DNA of 64,000 nt from Microbacterium neungamense. GTDB taxonomy: Bacteria > Actinomycetota > Actinomycetes > Actinomycetales > Microbacteriaceae. Every line of letters starts with the position of its first letter. The stretch's first letter is position 1. The stretch is taken from the NCBI RefSeq assembly GCF_024971095.1, contig NZ_CP069717.1:2170001-2234000 (forward strand), in the 5' to 3' direction. This document shows, in pieces, positions 34,910 through 43,903 of this stretch. The translations under genes and the position numbers were made by a program. The notes under the pieces are model-generated. The model was given only the letters and a program-made list of their open reading frames with translations. It was not told where the DNA came from and ran no database searches.

Positions 34910-35646
34910 GGCGTCGAAGAGCACCGGGTCGGCCGGGAACACGCTGCCGACGAGCACCACCACCCCGCCCACGTCCACGGCGGCGATCGCGGCCGCGGAC
35001 AGGCCGACCAGACCGGCGCCATAGACCCGCACCCGGGCGCCGTCCAGCGGGCGCAGGCGGCCGGCGCGGGCCACCGCCGCCCAGGCGGTCGCGGTGGCGC
35101 AGGACGCCGGGGCGAGGGTCGCCGCCGGGAGCGTCTCGGCCACCCGCACGATGTGCGTCCCCGCCCGCAGCTGCACGTGGCTGGCGAAGCCGCCGGTGAG
35201 CTCGCGATGCGGCGCGATCCGGTCGTGACCGTACTTGCCGAGGTCGCGGCACTTCTGCGTCAACCCGGCCGCGCACCGGTCGCACCGGCCGCAGGACACC
35301 GTCACCGACCACACCACCCGGTCGCCCAGACGCAGGGGCGTGCCGTCCGCGGCATCCGCGCCCGCCTCCCCGATCGCGCGACCACCCGTCCGACGCTCTC
35401 GTGACCGAGGACGACGGGAAGGGACGCGGGCCGGCGACCCAGCGCGGTGTGCACGTCGGAGCCGCAGATCGTGGACAGCTCGACCGCGACGAGCACGTCG
35501 TCGGGGGCGAGGGCGACCCCGGGGACGGCGATCGTCTCGTGCCGGTCGCCGAGGAACGCCATCGCCACGGCCGGCGGACGCAGCGCGATGTCCTGCCGCC
35601 GGCCGGCCGCCGGGTCCTGGTCGGGGCGCGCGGGTGCCGCTCTCAT
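34910..35646 (-). pseudogene. Phosphonate-associated alcohol dehydrogenase (HpnZ-like), decayed
   Basis: A zinc-type medium-chain dehydrogenase in pieces. The N-terminus VALAPDDVLVAVELSTICGS, then VVLGHESVGRVVA, is frameshifted by an extra CG near 35375. It continues LRLGDRVVWSVTVSCGRCDR, KCRDLGKYGHD and LAPASCATATAWAAVARAG. After GAGLVGLSAAAIAAVD about 80 residues of the Rossmann domain are missing, and the C-terminus ends near VFPADPVLFDA. The pattern matches dehydrogenases associated with phosphonate catabolism. The ATG start overlaps the stop of the HAD gene in ATGA. Confidence 0.75.
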
Positions 35647-36296
35647 GCCCGGGCGAGGGCGAGCAATCCGCGCTCCGCGAGCACGTCGCGCAGCTCGGCG
35701 ACGCTGCCCAGCACGGCATCCGCCCCGGCGGCGCTGAGCGCCGGCCGGTCGTGCGCCCCGGAGAGCACACCGGCGACGAACCCGGCGCCCGCGCGGCGCC
35801 CGGACTGCACGTCGCTGACCGTGTCCCCCGCGACGGCCACCGCCTGCACCGACGAGGCGCCCGTGCGGATCAGCGCGGTGAGCACCAGGTCCGGCGCGGG
35901 GCGTCCGCGGCCGGCATCCACGGGCGACAGCGCGACGTCCACCAGGTCGCCCCAGCCGAGCGCGGCCAGCAGCGCGTCCCGGGTCACCGGAGCGAACCCG
36001 GTGGTCAGCGCGACGGCGACGCCGGAGTCCTTCAGCGCCTCGATCGCGGCCCGCGCACCCGGGATCTCCTCCGCGCCCTGCTCGGCGACGATCTCGGCGT
36101 ACGCGCCTTCGAACGCCGCCGTGGCGCGCTCAGCCGCGGCGCGGTCGCCGCCGGCGAGATGGGTGAAGACGTCGATCTTCGACTGACCCATGGTGTCGCG
36201 CACGTACTGCAGAGCCTCCTGCCACGGCATCCGTCCGGCCGACGCCGGTGCGCTCGGCGGCGCGCTGGAAGGCCCGCTCGACGACGCCGGGTGGTG
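35643..36296 (-). pseudogene. Phosphonatase-like HAD hydrolase, 5' end deleted
   Basis: The readable sequence starts at about PWQEALQYVRDTMGQSKIDV and continues through EEIPGARAAIEALKDSGVAV, ALTTGFAPVTRDALLAALGW and VAGDTVSDVQSGRRAGAGFV to the stop at 35643. It matches PhnX-like hydrolases of phosphonate pathways. The first ~40 residues, including the nucleophile aspartate of the DxxGT motif, are missing, so it cannot be active. The missing piece ends at the same point as the neighbouring regulator fragment. Confidence 0.75.
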
Positions 36297-36836
36297 TCGA
36301 GGAAGGCCGATCAGGCCGTCGACGTCTCGATCCCGTTCACCCGGTGGGCCCGCGATCTGGGCGTCACGCCGGGGGCGATCACGCAGGAGCTCAGCCTGCG
36401 GAGAGCGGGTGTCGAGAAGGCGGCCGCGCTCGGCGTCTCCCCCGAGGACACCATCGTCAGCGTCGTGCGGCTGCGCCTGCTGGACGGGCGTCCGACGATG
36501 CTGGAGCGCCTGAGCTACACCGAGGCCGTCGGCCGGACCCTGTTCGACGTGAACCTCGACGAGGTCTCGATCACCGAGTACCTGGCCTCGCGCGGGCATC
36601 CGATCGTCGGGCTGCAGCACGAGATCGACGCGGTGGCGGCGGACGAGCAGGATGCGGCGCTGCTGGAGGTGCCGCAGGGCACGCCGATCCTGCGGTTGAG
36701 CCGCATCTCGCGCGACGCCGACGGCGTCGTCTTCGAGGCGTCCGAGGACCGGTACCTCAGCGACGTCGTGCGCTTCACGGTGTCGGCCTCGGGGATCTCG
36801 AACGACGGCCGGTACATGCGCGCCGTCGGGGGATGA
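36297..36836 (+). pseudogene. GntR-family regulator, HTH deleted, UTRA domain intact
   Basis: From KADQAVDVSIPFTRWARDLG onward this is a HutC/UTRA-type effector domain (PTMLERLSYTEAVGRTLFD, PILRLSRISRDADGVVFEAS, ISNDGRYMRAVGG) with a proper stop at 36836. The N-terminal winged helix is absent and no start codon with SD is present. It abuts the truncated HAD gene, which points away; a single deletion of the shared promoter and both 5' ends explains the pair. Confidence 0.75.
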
Positions 36837-36874
36837 GGCGCGAGGTTCGTCGGACTTATCTTCGCACCTCTCTC

Positions 36875-36903
36875 TTGCTATCTTCGTAGTTGTGTTCTAA
36901 TAT
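36875..36903 (+). promoter_or_regulatory. Promoter of the HNH gene, leaderless
   Basis: TTGCTA (36875-36880), 17-base spacer, TAATAT (36898-36903). The ATG at 36910 lies seven bases after the -10, where transcription should start, so the mRNA is probably leaderless. Confidence 0.65.
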
Positions 36904-36909
36904 GTGTTC

Positions 36910-38670
36910 ATGGCGGGGACGGATCCTCTGGACTTCGAGCGGCGGGCGGCGCTGCTGGATGAGTGGGTGCGGACCCGGGCCGAGATCGCGGCGCTGGAGG
37001 CGCGGGCGGCGGGGCTGCTCGCGGAGCGGATGCGGGTGATGGAGACCGATGCGGCCCGGTCGCCGGTGCATCGGGACGGGATCTGGCGGTCGATGGTCGC
37101 GGAGTACTCCGCCGCCGGTCGGCTTTCCAAGGGCAGCGTGGAGTACGCGTTCACGGACGCGTGGGCGCTGGCGGAGGACTTCCCCGCCGTACGTGAAGCG
37201 CTCCAGGATGGGCGGGTCACGATCGGGCATGTGCGGGAGATCGTGCGCTGCGCCGGTGCGGTGCACGAGGCGATCGGGCACGGCGCGGTCGCCCCGGGCA
37301 CCCTGGCCCTGTACGAGGCGGCGGTGCTGGTGGTGGCCGAACAGGACAGCCCCGCCCGCACCCGCGCGCACGCCCGGCAGGTCGCCGCGTCCCTGGCCGG
37401 GCAGACCGTGACCGAACGGCACAGCAAAGCCCGCGCCGAACGCACCGTCACCATCCGCTCCGTCGGCGACGGCCTCGCCCTGCTCACCGCCGTCCTGCCC
37501 GAACACCTCGCCGCCGGCATCATGGACCGCCTCACCCAGATGGGCCGCCACCTCCTCCGCACCCACAAACCCACCAGAACCACCAAGGCGGCGGGAACCG
37601 CACGAGCCGGGGCGGGTGCAGGGACCACCGCAGCGGCCGGAGCCGGTGCGGCGGCGGGGACCGGGCGGCCGGGACCGCTCGATCCCGACCTTGGCATCGC
37701 CCTCCTGGACGCGCACGAGGACGATCATGCCCTCACCGCCGAGGACTGGGCAGCCGTCGACGCTTTCCGCCGCCAACTCGACGGGGTTGATGGTGAGCAC
37801 GACGAAGGATCGTTTCTTTCCGACAACGACGACGTCGATGACGACGGTGAAGACGAGGACGATGGCGGGATCGATGAGAAGGAATGGACGCGGATCTGGG
37901 AACAGATCCTCTCCGCCGACCCCGCACCGCTTCTCCCCGCCGAATCACCCACGGTCGAGGAGACGCGCACGCTGGATCAGATCCGCGCGGACCTGCTCGC
38001 CGACCTCCTCCTGACCACGGATCCGGCCCAGGCCCGGGGCACTGCTCTGGACGCCATCACCGCCCGCATCCAGGTCACCATCAACGCCACCACCCTCCAC
38101 GGCGACGACGAGCGATCTGCCGAACTCGACGGCCACGGCCCCCTCCACCCCGACACCGCCCGCGCCCTCGCCGGCCGCACCACCGGATGGACCCGACTCT
38201 TCCTCTCGCCCACCGGCCTCATCACCCACACCGACACCTACACACCGACCGAGCCCATGCGGCGGTTCCTCCGCGCGCGCGACCAGCACTGCCGCTTCCC
38301 CGGCTGCCGCATGCCCGCCCACCGCTGCCAGATCGACCATAACCACGATCACGCCAAAGGCGGACCCACCGCGATCGGCAACCTCAGCCACCTCTGCCTG
38401 ACCCACCACACCATCAAGCACCCCGATCTGCCTGACCACATCCGCTGGGCCGTCCGCCAGCTTCCTGATGGCACTCTGGAATGGACCAGCCCCCTCGGCC
38501 GCACCCACACCGACCGGCCCCGAGCACGGGTCCTCTTCACCCCCAACCCCGACACCAACCCCGGAACTGATCCCGAGCCCGACACCGACCCCGGAGCAGG
38601 CCCCGAGGCTCCGCACCAGCCACGCCTCTACCGGCAACCCGCCCCCGAACCCCAACCCGCACCCTTCTGA
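36910..38670 (+). CDS. HNH endonuclease signature protein (DUF222/13E12-type)
   Basis: 586-residue member of the DUF222-HNH family, multi-copy in many actinobacteria. The N-terminal helical DUF222 region (residues ~10-210) is followed by an Ala/Gly then Asp/Glu-rich disordered stretch (~215-330). The C-terminal HNH module is FPGCRMPAHRCQIDHNHDH and GGPTAIGNLSHLCLTHHTIK, with paired Cys and His. A Pro/Asp-rich tail ends the protein. Some copies sit next to or inside mobile DNA; the cellular role is unknown. The promoter geometry supports ATG 36910; GTG 36904 is the alternative. Confidence 0.88.
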   Translation: MAGTDPLDFERRAALLDEWVRTRAEIAALEARAAGLLAERMRVMETDAARSPVHRDGIWRSMVAEYSAAGRLSKGSVEYAFTDAWALAEDFPAVREALQDGRVTIGHVREIVRCAGAVHEAIGHGAVAPGTLALYEAAVLVVAEQDSPARTRAHARQVAASLAGQTVTERHSKARAERTVTIRSVGDGLALLTAVLPEHLAAGIMDRLTQMGRHLLRTHKPTRTTKAAGTARAGAGAGTTAAAGAGAAAGTGRPGPLDPDLGIALLDAHEDDHALTAEDWAAVDAFRRQLDGVDGEHDEGSFLSDNDDVDDDGEDEDDGGIDEKEWTRIWEQILSADPAPLLPAESPTVEETRTLDQIRADLLADLLLTTDPAQARGTALDAITARIQVTINATTLHGDDERSAELDGHGPLHPDTARALAGRTTGWTRLFLSPTGLITHTDTYTPTEPMRRFLRARDQHCRFPGCRMPAHRCQIDHNHDHAKGGPTAIGNLSHLCLTHHTIKHPDLPDHIRWAVRQLPDGTLEWTSPLGRTHTDRPRARVLFTPNPDTNPGTDPEPDTDPGAGPEAPHQPRLYRQPAPEPQPAPF

Positions 38671-38811
38671 ACCCGGGCACCCCCTGAACCCGGGCACCCC
38701 CCCACGCCCACGCCGGTGCGCATACCGGCATCCCGGCATCGCGGTTCGACGCGAAGATTTCGACGCGTGGACTCGGCTCATGGATGCCGGCCGATCGCCT
38801 GACGACCCGGT

Positions 38812-39120
38812 TCAGAACGAGATGCCGGGCGGCAGATTCGCGACGTCCCCCGGCTCGACCACGTAGATCACCGCGGTGTCGGCGGGCACCCGGATCTGGA
38901 GACGGGCGGTGAACACCGACCAGCGGCTCACCACGAGCCGCTTCACCGTGACGCCGTCGAGGCGCTGGCGCTGACGATCGACGCCGAACCACCAGCCTGA
39001 GTAGCGGATCTTCACCTCCGCGCCGGCCGGCCCCTGGAACCAGGCCGTCGTCGTGACGTTCCAGAAGGTCTCCAACGTCCGCCAGTCCCCCGCGCGGACG
39101 AACTTCTTTCTCACGGGCAT
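38812..39120 (-). CDS. Uncharacterised 102-residue beta-rich protein (cassette gene 3)
   Basis: Small basic protein with alternating hydrophobic and aromatic residues suggesting a beta-sandwich: TTTAWFQGPAGAEVKIRYSG, WWFGVDRQRQRLDGVTVKRL, then TARLQIRVPADTAVIYVVEP. No signal peptide or membrane segment. I cannot name a family. GGAGGG lies six bases before the ATG. Third gene of a minus-strand cassette with the duplicated-domain protein and the glycine-zipper protein; the intergenic gaps are 32 and 53 bp. Confidence 0.7.
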   Translation of the reverse strand: MPVRKKFVRAGDWRTLETFWNVTTTAWFQGPAGAEVKIRYSGWWFGVDRQRQRLDGVTVKRLVVSRWSVFTARLQIRVPADTAVIYVVEPGDVANLPPGISF

Positions 39121-39152
39121 GGTGCCCTCCTCTTCCCCGAGTGCTTCCGCGA

Positions 39153-39824
39153 CTATGGGCCGGGGGTGACGCTCAGGCTCAGCGCGTAATGCGCAGGCTC
39201 GGCGTTGCCGCTCGTCGCCCGGAACTCCAGCGTCGTGTCCCTGGGTGTCATCGAGATCGCGTGCTTGTCGATGAAGTCGTCGCGGTCGTACCAGTGGTCG
39301 CCGTCGTTCTCGAACAGGCTCAGTTCCTTCGTCCCGACGAAGACGAACTCGTCGCCCAGCTCCTTCGTCTGACCCTGCGTCATGTTCGGCAGCGAGCGCT
39401 TCATCCCGTTGAACGTCACGTACAGCTCGTCGGTGAACGTCTCCGCCTGCACTTGGCACGTGATCGACTTCAGGCGCAGGACGGCCGACCCCGTCGGCGG
39501 GCCGACGCGCACGCCCAGCCCGTAATGCGCGCCCAGGGCGTTGCCGCTGGTGGACCGGAAGTACAGCGTCGTGTCGACGGATGCTTCGGTGATGGTGTGC
39601 GCGCCGATGAAGTCGTCACGGTCGTACCAGTGGTCGCCGTCGTTCTCGAACAGGCTCAGCTGCTGCGATCCTGCGAACAGGAACTCATCGCCCAGATCCT
39701 TCGTCTGCCCCTTGGTCATGTTCGGCAGCGATCTCTTCGTGCCGTTGAACGTCACGTACAGCTCGTCGGTGAACGTCTCCGCCTGCCCGAGACAGGTGAT
39801 CGACGTCAGCGTCAGTATCGCCAT
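39153..39824 (-). CDS. Uncharacterised tandem-domain protein (cassette gene 2)
   Basis: 223 residues made of two ~110-residue repeats about 70% identical. Each reads LTSITC/LKSITC, then AETFTDELYVTFNG, KRSLPNMT, GQTKxLGDEF, LSLFENDGDHWYDRDDFI, TTLxFRxTSGNA and AHY. The acidic NDGDHWYDRDDF loop looks like a calcium- or metal-binding site, and the layout is that of a C2-like beta-sandwich. No signal peptide, so cytosolic or exported by an unknown route. I recognise no named family. The start ATG 39824 is chosen because the repeat begins there. Confidence 0.7.
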   Translation of the reverse strand: MAILTLTSITCLGQAETFTDELYVTFNGTKRSLPNMTKGQTKDLGDEFLFAGSQQLSLFENDGDHWYDRDDFIGAHTITEASVDTTLYFRSTSGNALGAHYGLGVRVGPPTGSAVLRLKSITCQVQAETFTDELYVTFNGMKRSLPNMTQGQTKELGDEFVFVGTKELSLFENDGDHWYDRDDFIDKHAISMTPRDTTLEFRATSGNAEPAHYALSLSVTPGP

Positions 39825-39877
39825 GGTGCACCCCAGCCCTCTTCGCCCCCGGCCCCGTGCCGGCGGTCCTCCCGGTC

Positions 39878-40387
39878 TCAGTCCTCTTCGTCTCCGCAGA
39901 CCTTGCCGACGCCCCATCCCACGAGTCCGCCGATCAGCATCCCGCCCGACCCACCGGTGAGCAGCGCCCCGACCAGCATCCCGAACAGGCCCATCGCCGG
40001 GGCGACGGTGCTGTTCCGCGCCGAGTACGTGACGCCGACCATCGCCGAGCCCAGTTCGCTCGCACCCTCATCGTCCAGCGACTCGCGGAACAGCGCGTCG
40101 ATCTCCGACGCCCCCTCCTCTGCGGGCTGTTTCCCCGCCTCGACGCGGAAGACGATGAGCGCCAGCCGCTCCAGGCGCTTCACGTCGGCATCCGTGAGGA
40201 GACCGTTGCGGCGCATGCGGCGGAAACCGAGCGTGATCGCCCTGTGCCGGTCCCCGCCCGCCTCGTCGATGGCGCGCCGCGCCTCGTCCTCGATCACCGA
40301 CGCGAGATCCCCCGGCGAGATGCCCAGCGTCTGGTAGGCGCGCAGCAACTCGATGGACCCGAACCCCTCGACACTGAGAGCGTTCAT
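39878..40387 (-). CDS. Uncharacterised protein with C-terminal glycine-zipper hairpin (cassette gene 1)
   Basis: 169 residues. The first ~120 are helical and charged (GDLASVIEDEARRAIDEAGG, LLTDADVKRLERLALIVFRV). The end is a hydrophobic, glycine-rich hairpin (GLFGMLVGALLTGGSGGMLI, then GGLVGWGVGKVCGDEED) that could insert in a membrane or oligomerise. Strong SD GGAGGGG before the ATG and a good promoter at 40421-40449. First gene of the cassette; no family recognised. Confidence 0.7.
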   Translation of the reverse strand: MNALSVEGFGSIELLRAYQTLGISPGDLASVIEDEARRAIDEAGGDRHRAITLGFRRMRRNGLLTDADVKRLERLALIVFRVEAGKQPAEEGASEIDALFRESLDDEGASELGSAMVGVTYSARNSTVAPAMGLFGMLVGALLTGGSGGMLIGGLVGWGVGKVCGDEED

Positions 40388-40420
40388 GAGACCCCTCCGG
40401 ATCGGCTCTGAGAGGGCCCA

Positions 40421-40449
40421 TTATCCTCTCGCCCGCACCGGGGCGCAAT
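40421..40449 (-). promoter_or_regulatory. Promoter of the three-gene cassette
   Basis: On the minus strand TTGCGC (40449-40444), 17-base spacer, GATAAT (40426-40421). Transcription would start near 40414, 27 bases before the first ATG. The -35 box lies at the edge of the acid phosphatase remnant. Confidence 0.6.
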
Positions 40450-40976
40450 GGGATCCGACGCGACATGCTCTACCGGACGCCCTGTGGGACGAGTGGGTGC
40501 GTGAGAACGGCCCCACGCCCACGCCCGGCGCGGTGGACTTCACCCACTACGCGAAGAGCCGCGGCGTGGAGATCTTCTACGTCTCGCAGCGCGACCAGGG
40601 GCCGGACACGCAGCAGCTTGGCGTCGCGAACCTGCAGCACGCCGGACTCGCCTTCGCCGACGACGCGCACGCGGTCTTCCAGCGGGAGTCGTCGAACAAG
40701 GAGCCCGCGCAGCAGGCGATCGCGGAGAAGTACGAGGTGATCGCCTATCTCGGCGACAACCTCAACGACTTCCGCCGCCGCTACTACGTCACCTCCGTCG
40801 CTGAGCGGAAGGCGCGTGCCGCCGAGGACGCCGAGCATTTCGGACGGGACTTCATCCTCTTCCCGAACAACACCGACGGGCACTGGATCCGCGCGATCTT
40901 CGGCACCAGCGAGCCGGCGGACAGCCCGGAGTACCGGGCCCGGATGCTCCTCGCCGCGCGCAACCTCGTGGAGTGA
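40440..40976 (+). pseudogene. Class C acid phosphatase (lipoprotein e(P4) family), 5' half missing
   Basis: Readable from TGAQWDPTRHALPDALWDEW through VDFTHYAKSRGVEIFYVSQR, EVIAYLGDNLNDFRRRYYVT and FILFPNNTDGHWIRAIFG to the stop at 40976. These are the second half of a HAD-type acid phosphatase/5'-nucleotidase with the late GDNxxDF motif. The signal peptide and the DxDET nucleophile half are absent. The frame extends back into the cassette only by chance. The cassette promoter sits at the break. Confidence 0.75.
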
Positions 40977-41062
40977 CGCGCGCAGCCTCGGGAGTGGGCC
41001 GCGCACCCGGCCCGACACCCGCCCCGCCGCCCGGGTGAGACCACACGGATACGATCGGAGGC

Positions 41063-42367
41063 ATGCCGTCTTCTGAAGCCCTCGCGCATGCCTCCGATCT
41101 CGCCGACTTCGTCGCGGCGTCCCCGTCGAGCTACCACGCGGCCGAGGAGGTCGCGCGGCGCCTCGAGGCGGCCGGGTTCACCCGGCTCGAGGAGACGGAT
41201 GCCTGGCCGGCGCAGGCCGGCGGCCGGTTCGTCGTCGTCCGCGACGGCGCCGCCATCGCCTGGGCGGTGCCGTCCGGCGCCACCGCCACGGCCCCGGTGC
41301 ACGTCCTCGGGGCGCACACCGACTCCCCCGGCTTCAAGCTCAAGCCGCGGCCGACCACCGGCGTGAAGGGCTGGCTGCAGGCGGCCGTCGAGATCTACGG
41401 CGGCCCGCTGCTGAACTCCTGGCTCGACCGCGAGCTGCGCCTCGCCGGCCGCCTGGCCCTCGCCGACGGCCGCGTCGTGCTGGCCGCGACCGGACCGCTG
41501 CTGCGCCTCCCGCAGCTGGCGATCCACCTCGACCGCGAGGCGAACAAGCAGCTCACGCTGGACCCCCAGGCGAACACGCAGCCGGTCTGGGGACTCGGCG
41601 ACCCGGCCGAGGCCGACCTGCTCGCCGAGCTCGCCGGTGCTGCGGGCGTGGACCCGGCGGAGGTCCGCGGCTTCGACGCGGTGGTGGCGGATGCCGCGCG
41701 CGGCGCGGTCTTCGGCAAGGACGACGTCTTCTTCGCCTCGGGCCGCCTGGACGACCTGGCGTCGGTGCACGCCGGCGTCGTCGCGCTCATCGAGGCTGCG
41801 GGTGGGCCCGGCTCGACGGACACGACGGATGCGGCGGGCGTGATCCCGGTGCTCGCGGCCTTCGACCACGAGGAGCTCGGCTCGGAGTCCCGCTCCGGCG
41901 CCGCCGGCCCGTTCCTCGAGGACGTCCTGGAGCGGGTGTACGCGGGGCTCGGCGCCGACGGCGCAGACCGCCGTCGCGCGTACGCGGCATCCTGGTGCCT
42001 GTCCAGCGACGTCGGGCACTCCGTGCATCCGAACTACCTGTACAAGCACGACCCGGTGGTGCAGCCGGTGCTCGGCTCCGGCCCGATCCTCAAGATCAAC
42101 GCGAACCAGCGCTACGCGACGGATGCCGTGGGCGCCGCCGCCTGGGCGGGATGGTGCGAGGCGGCGGGCGTCTCGGCGCAGGAGTTCGTCTCGAACAACG
42201 CCGTCCCGTGCGGGTCGACCATCGGGCCGATCACGGCGACCCGCCTCGGCATCCGCACGGTCGACGTCGGCATCCCGATCCTGTCGATGCACTCGGCGCG
42301 CGAGCTCGCGGGGGTCAGTGACCTCCACGACCTCGCGCGCGTCGCGCGCGCCTTCTTCGCCAGCTGA
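41063..42367 (+). CDS. M18 family aminopeptidase
   Basis: 434-residue cocatalytic-metal aminopeptidase preferring acidic N-terminal residues. Motifs: GAHTDSPGFKLK (His and Asp ligands, around residue 92), LDDLASVHA (Asp, around 230), FDHEELGSES (catalytic Glu), SSDVGHSVHPN and the C-terminal IPILSMHSARE (His ligand). Length is right for bacterial M18 enzymes. Cytosolic; role in peptide turnover. ATG 41063 agrees with the family N-terminus. It converges with the decarboxylase gene. Confidence 0.92.
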   Translation: MPSSEALAHASDLADFVAASPSSYHAAEEVARRLEAAGFTRLEETDAWPAQAGGRFVVVRDGAAIAWAVPSGATATAPVHVLGAHTDSPGFKLKPRPTTGVKGWLQAAVEIYGGPLLNSWLDRELRLAGRLALADGRVVLAATGPLLRLPQLAIHLDREANKQLTLDPQANTQPVWGLGDPAEADLLAELAGAAGVDPAEVRGFDAVVADAARGAVFGKDDVFFASGRLDDLASVHAGVVALIEAAGGPGSTDTTDAAGVIPVLAAFDHEELGSESRSGAAGPFLEDVLERVYAGLGADGADRRRAYAASWCLSSDVGHSVHPNYLYKHDPVVQPVLGSGPILKINANQRYATDAVGAAAWAGWCEAAGVSAQEFVSNNAVPCGSTIGPITATRLGIRTVDVGIPILSMHSARELAGVSDLHDLARVARAFFAS

Positions 42368-42377
42368 ACGACCCGAA

Positions 42378-43751
42378 TCAGGCCATCGTGTCGAGGATCG
42401 CGACGAGGTCCTCGAACGTGGTCCGCGGGTTGAGGATCGCGAAGCGGGTGTTCGGCCGGCCGGCGTGCGAGCTCGGCACCACGAACGCGTGCTGCTGGTC
42501 GAGCAGCTGCGCCGACCAGCGGTCGTAGTCCGCCCGGGTCCAGCCGTTGCGCTCGAACACCACCACCGACAGCTGCGGGTTGCGCACGAGCGTCAGCTCG
42601 GGGCGGCGGTCGATCTCCTCGGCGATGCGATGGGTGAGCGCGATCGTCGCCGACACGGCGTCGCGGTACGCCTGCACGCCATAGGTCGCCAGCGAGAACC
42701 ACAGCGGCAGGCCGCGCGGGCGGCGAGTGAGCTGGATCGAATAGTCCGAGGGGCTGAAGTCGTCGGTCTCGGTGAGGGTGTCCAGGTACTCGGCGTGCTG
42801 GGTGTGCGCGCGGCGTCCGAGCTCGGGGTCGCGGTAGAGCAGGGCGCAGCAGTCGAACGGCGCGAACAGCCACTTGTGCGGGTCGACGATGAGCGAGTCG
42901 GCGCGCTCGACGCCCGCGAAGATGTCGCGCGCCTCCGGGGCGAGCATGGCGGTGAGCCCGTACGCGCCGTCGATGTGCAGCCAGAAGTCGAACTCGTCCT
43001 TGAGCGCCGCGATCCCGGCGATGTCGTCGACGATGCCGAAGTTGGTCGACCCCGCCGTCGCGACGACGGCGCACACACTGTCGCCGTGCTCCTCCAGCGC
43101 GGCGCGCACGGCATCCGCCCGCAGCTTGCCGTCCTCGCCGGCCGGCACCGCGATGACGTCCGCGTCCATGACGCGCGCGGCCGACTTGTTGGAGGAGTGC
43201 GCCTCGATGCTGCACACGATCTTCCACCGCTCCGGCAGCGGCTCGCCCGCGGCCACGAGCTTCTCCTTCGCGGCCTCGCGCGCGGCGACGAGCGCGGACA
43301 GGTTGCCGATCGTGCCGCCCTGCACGAACACGCCGCCCGCGCTCTCCGGCAGCCCGAACTCGGATGCCAGCCAGGCGAGCACCTCGTTCTCGGCGTGCAC
43401 GGCCCCGGCCGCCTCGAGCCAGCTGCCGCCGTAGAGGCCGGATGCCGAGACGACGAGGTCGAACGCGATCGCCGCCATCGTCGGGGCGGTCGGGATGAAG
43501 GACAGGTAGAGCGGGTGGCTCGTGGTGAGACACGCCGGCGCCAGGATGTGCTCGAACACCGACAGGGCGCGCTGGGCGCCGAGCCCCTGGTCGGTGATGG
43601 TGCGACCGACCATCCGGCGCAGCTCCGCCGGGGTCTGCGGCTTGTCCAGCGGCACATCGTCGGCGAGCATCCGGCGGCGCGAGTAGTCCAGGACCGCGTC
43701 GACGATCGCGGCGGATTCCGGAGAGACGGCGTGCATGCGCGCGGCATCCAT
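42378..43751 (-). CDS. PLP-dependent group II amino-acid decarboxylase
   Basis: 457-residue fold-type-I enzyme of the aromatic/glutamate decarboxylase family. Motifs: FVQGGTIGNLSALVAAREA (around residue 137), LHIDGAYG (His/Asp stacking on PLP, around 245) and the PLP-lysine in VDPHKWLFAPFD (around 287). Substrate is unknown; an aromatic or acidic amino acid is likely. AAAGGAA precedes the ATG. It is divergent from an NCS1 permease 150 bp away, which might import a related compound. Confidence 0.85.
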   Translation of the reverse strand: MDAARMHAVSPESAAIVDAVLDYSRRRMLADDVPLDKPQTPAELRRMVGRTITDQGLGAQRALSVFEHILAPACLTTSHPLYLSFIPTAPTMAAIAFDLVVSASGLYGGSWLEAAGAVHAENEVLAWLASEFGLPESAGGVFVQGGTIGNLSALVAAREAAKEKLVAAGEPLPERWKIVCSIEAHSSNKSAARVMDADVIAVPAGEDGKLRADAVRAALEEHGDSVCAVVATAGSTNFGIVDDIAGIAALKDEFDFWLHIDGAYGLTAMLAPEARDIFAGVERADSLIVDPHKWLFAPFDCCALLYRDPELGRRAHTQHAEYLDTLTETDDFSPSDYSIQLTRRPRGLPLWFSLATYGVQAYRDAVSATIALTHRIAEEIDRRPELTLVRNPQLSVVVFERNGWTRADYDRWSAQLLDQQHAFVVPSSHAGRPNTRFAILNPRTTFEDLVAILDTMA

Positions 43752-43903
43752 GGGAGGATTCCTTTCGGCACTGAAAGCGGGTGGCGGGTGGGCCGGTGCG
43801 GGCCGGCGATCAACGGTACCCTGTTCGCCGAGCTCGCTCCGCCATCGTGTCGAGGCGCACGGGTTGGATGCCGCGATCGCGGCTCGGATGCCAGGATGAG
43901 GGC

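Noticed and set aside
38812..40387. Type II toxin-antitoxin pair
   Set aside because: Three genes, none with a recognisable toxin nuclease or antitoxin DNA-binding motif, and sizes larger than usual; left as unknown cassette.
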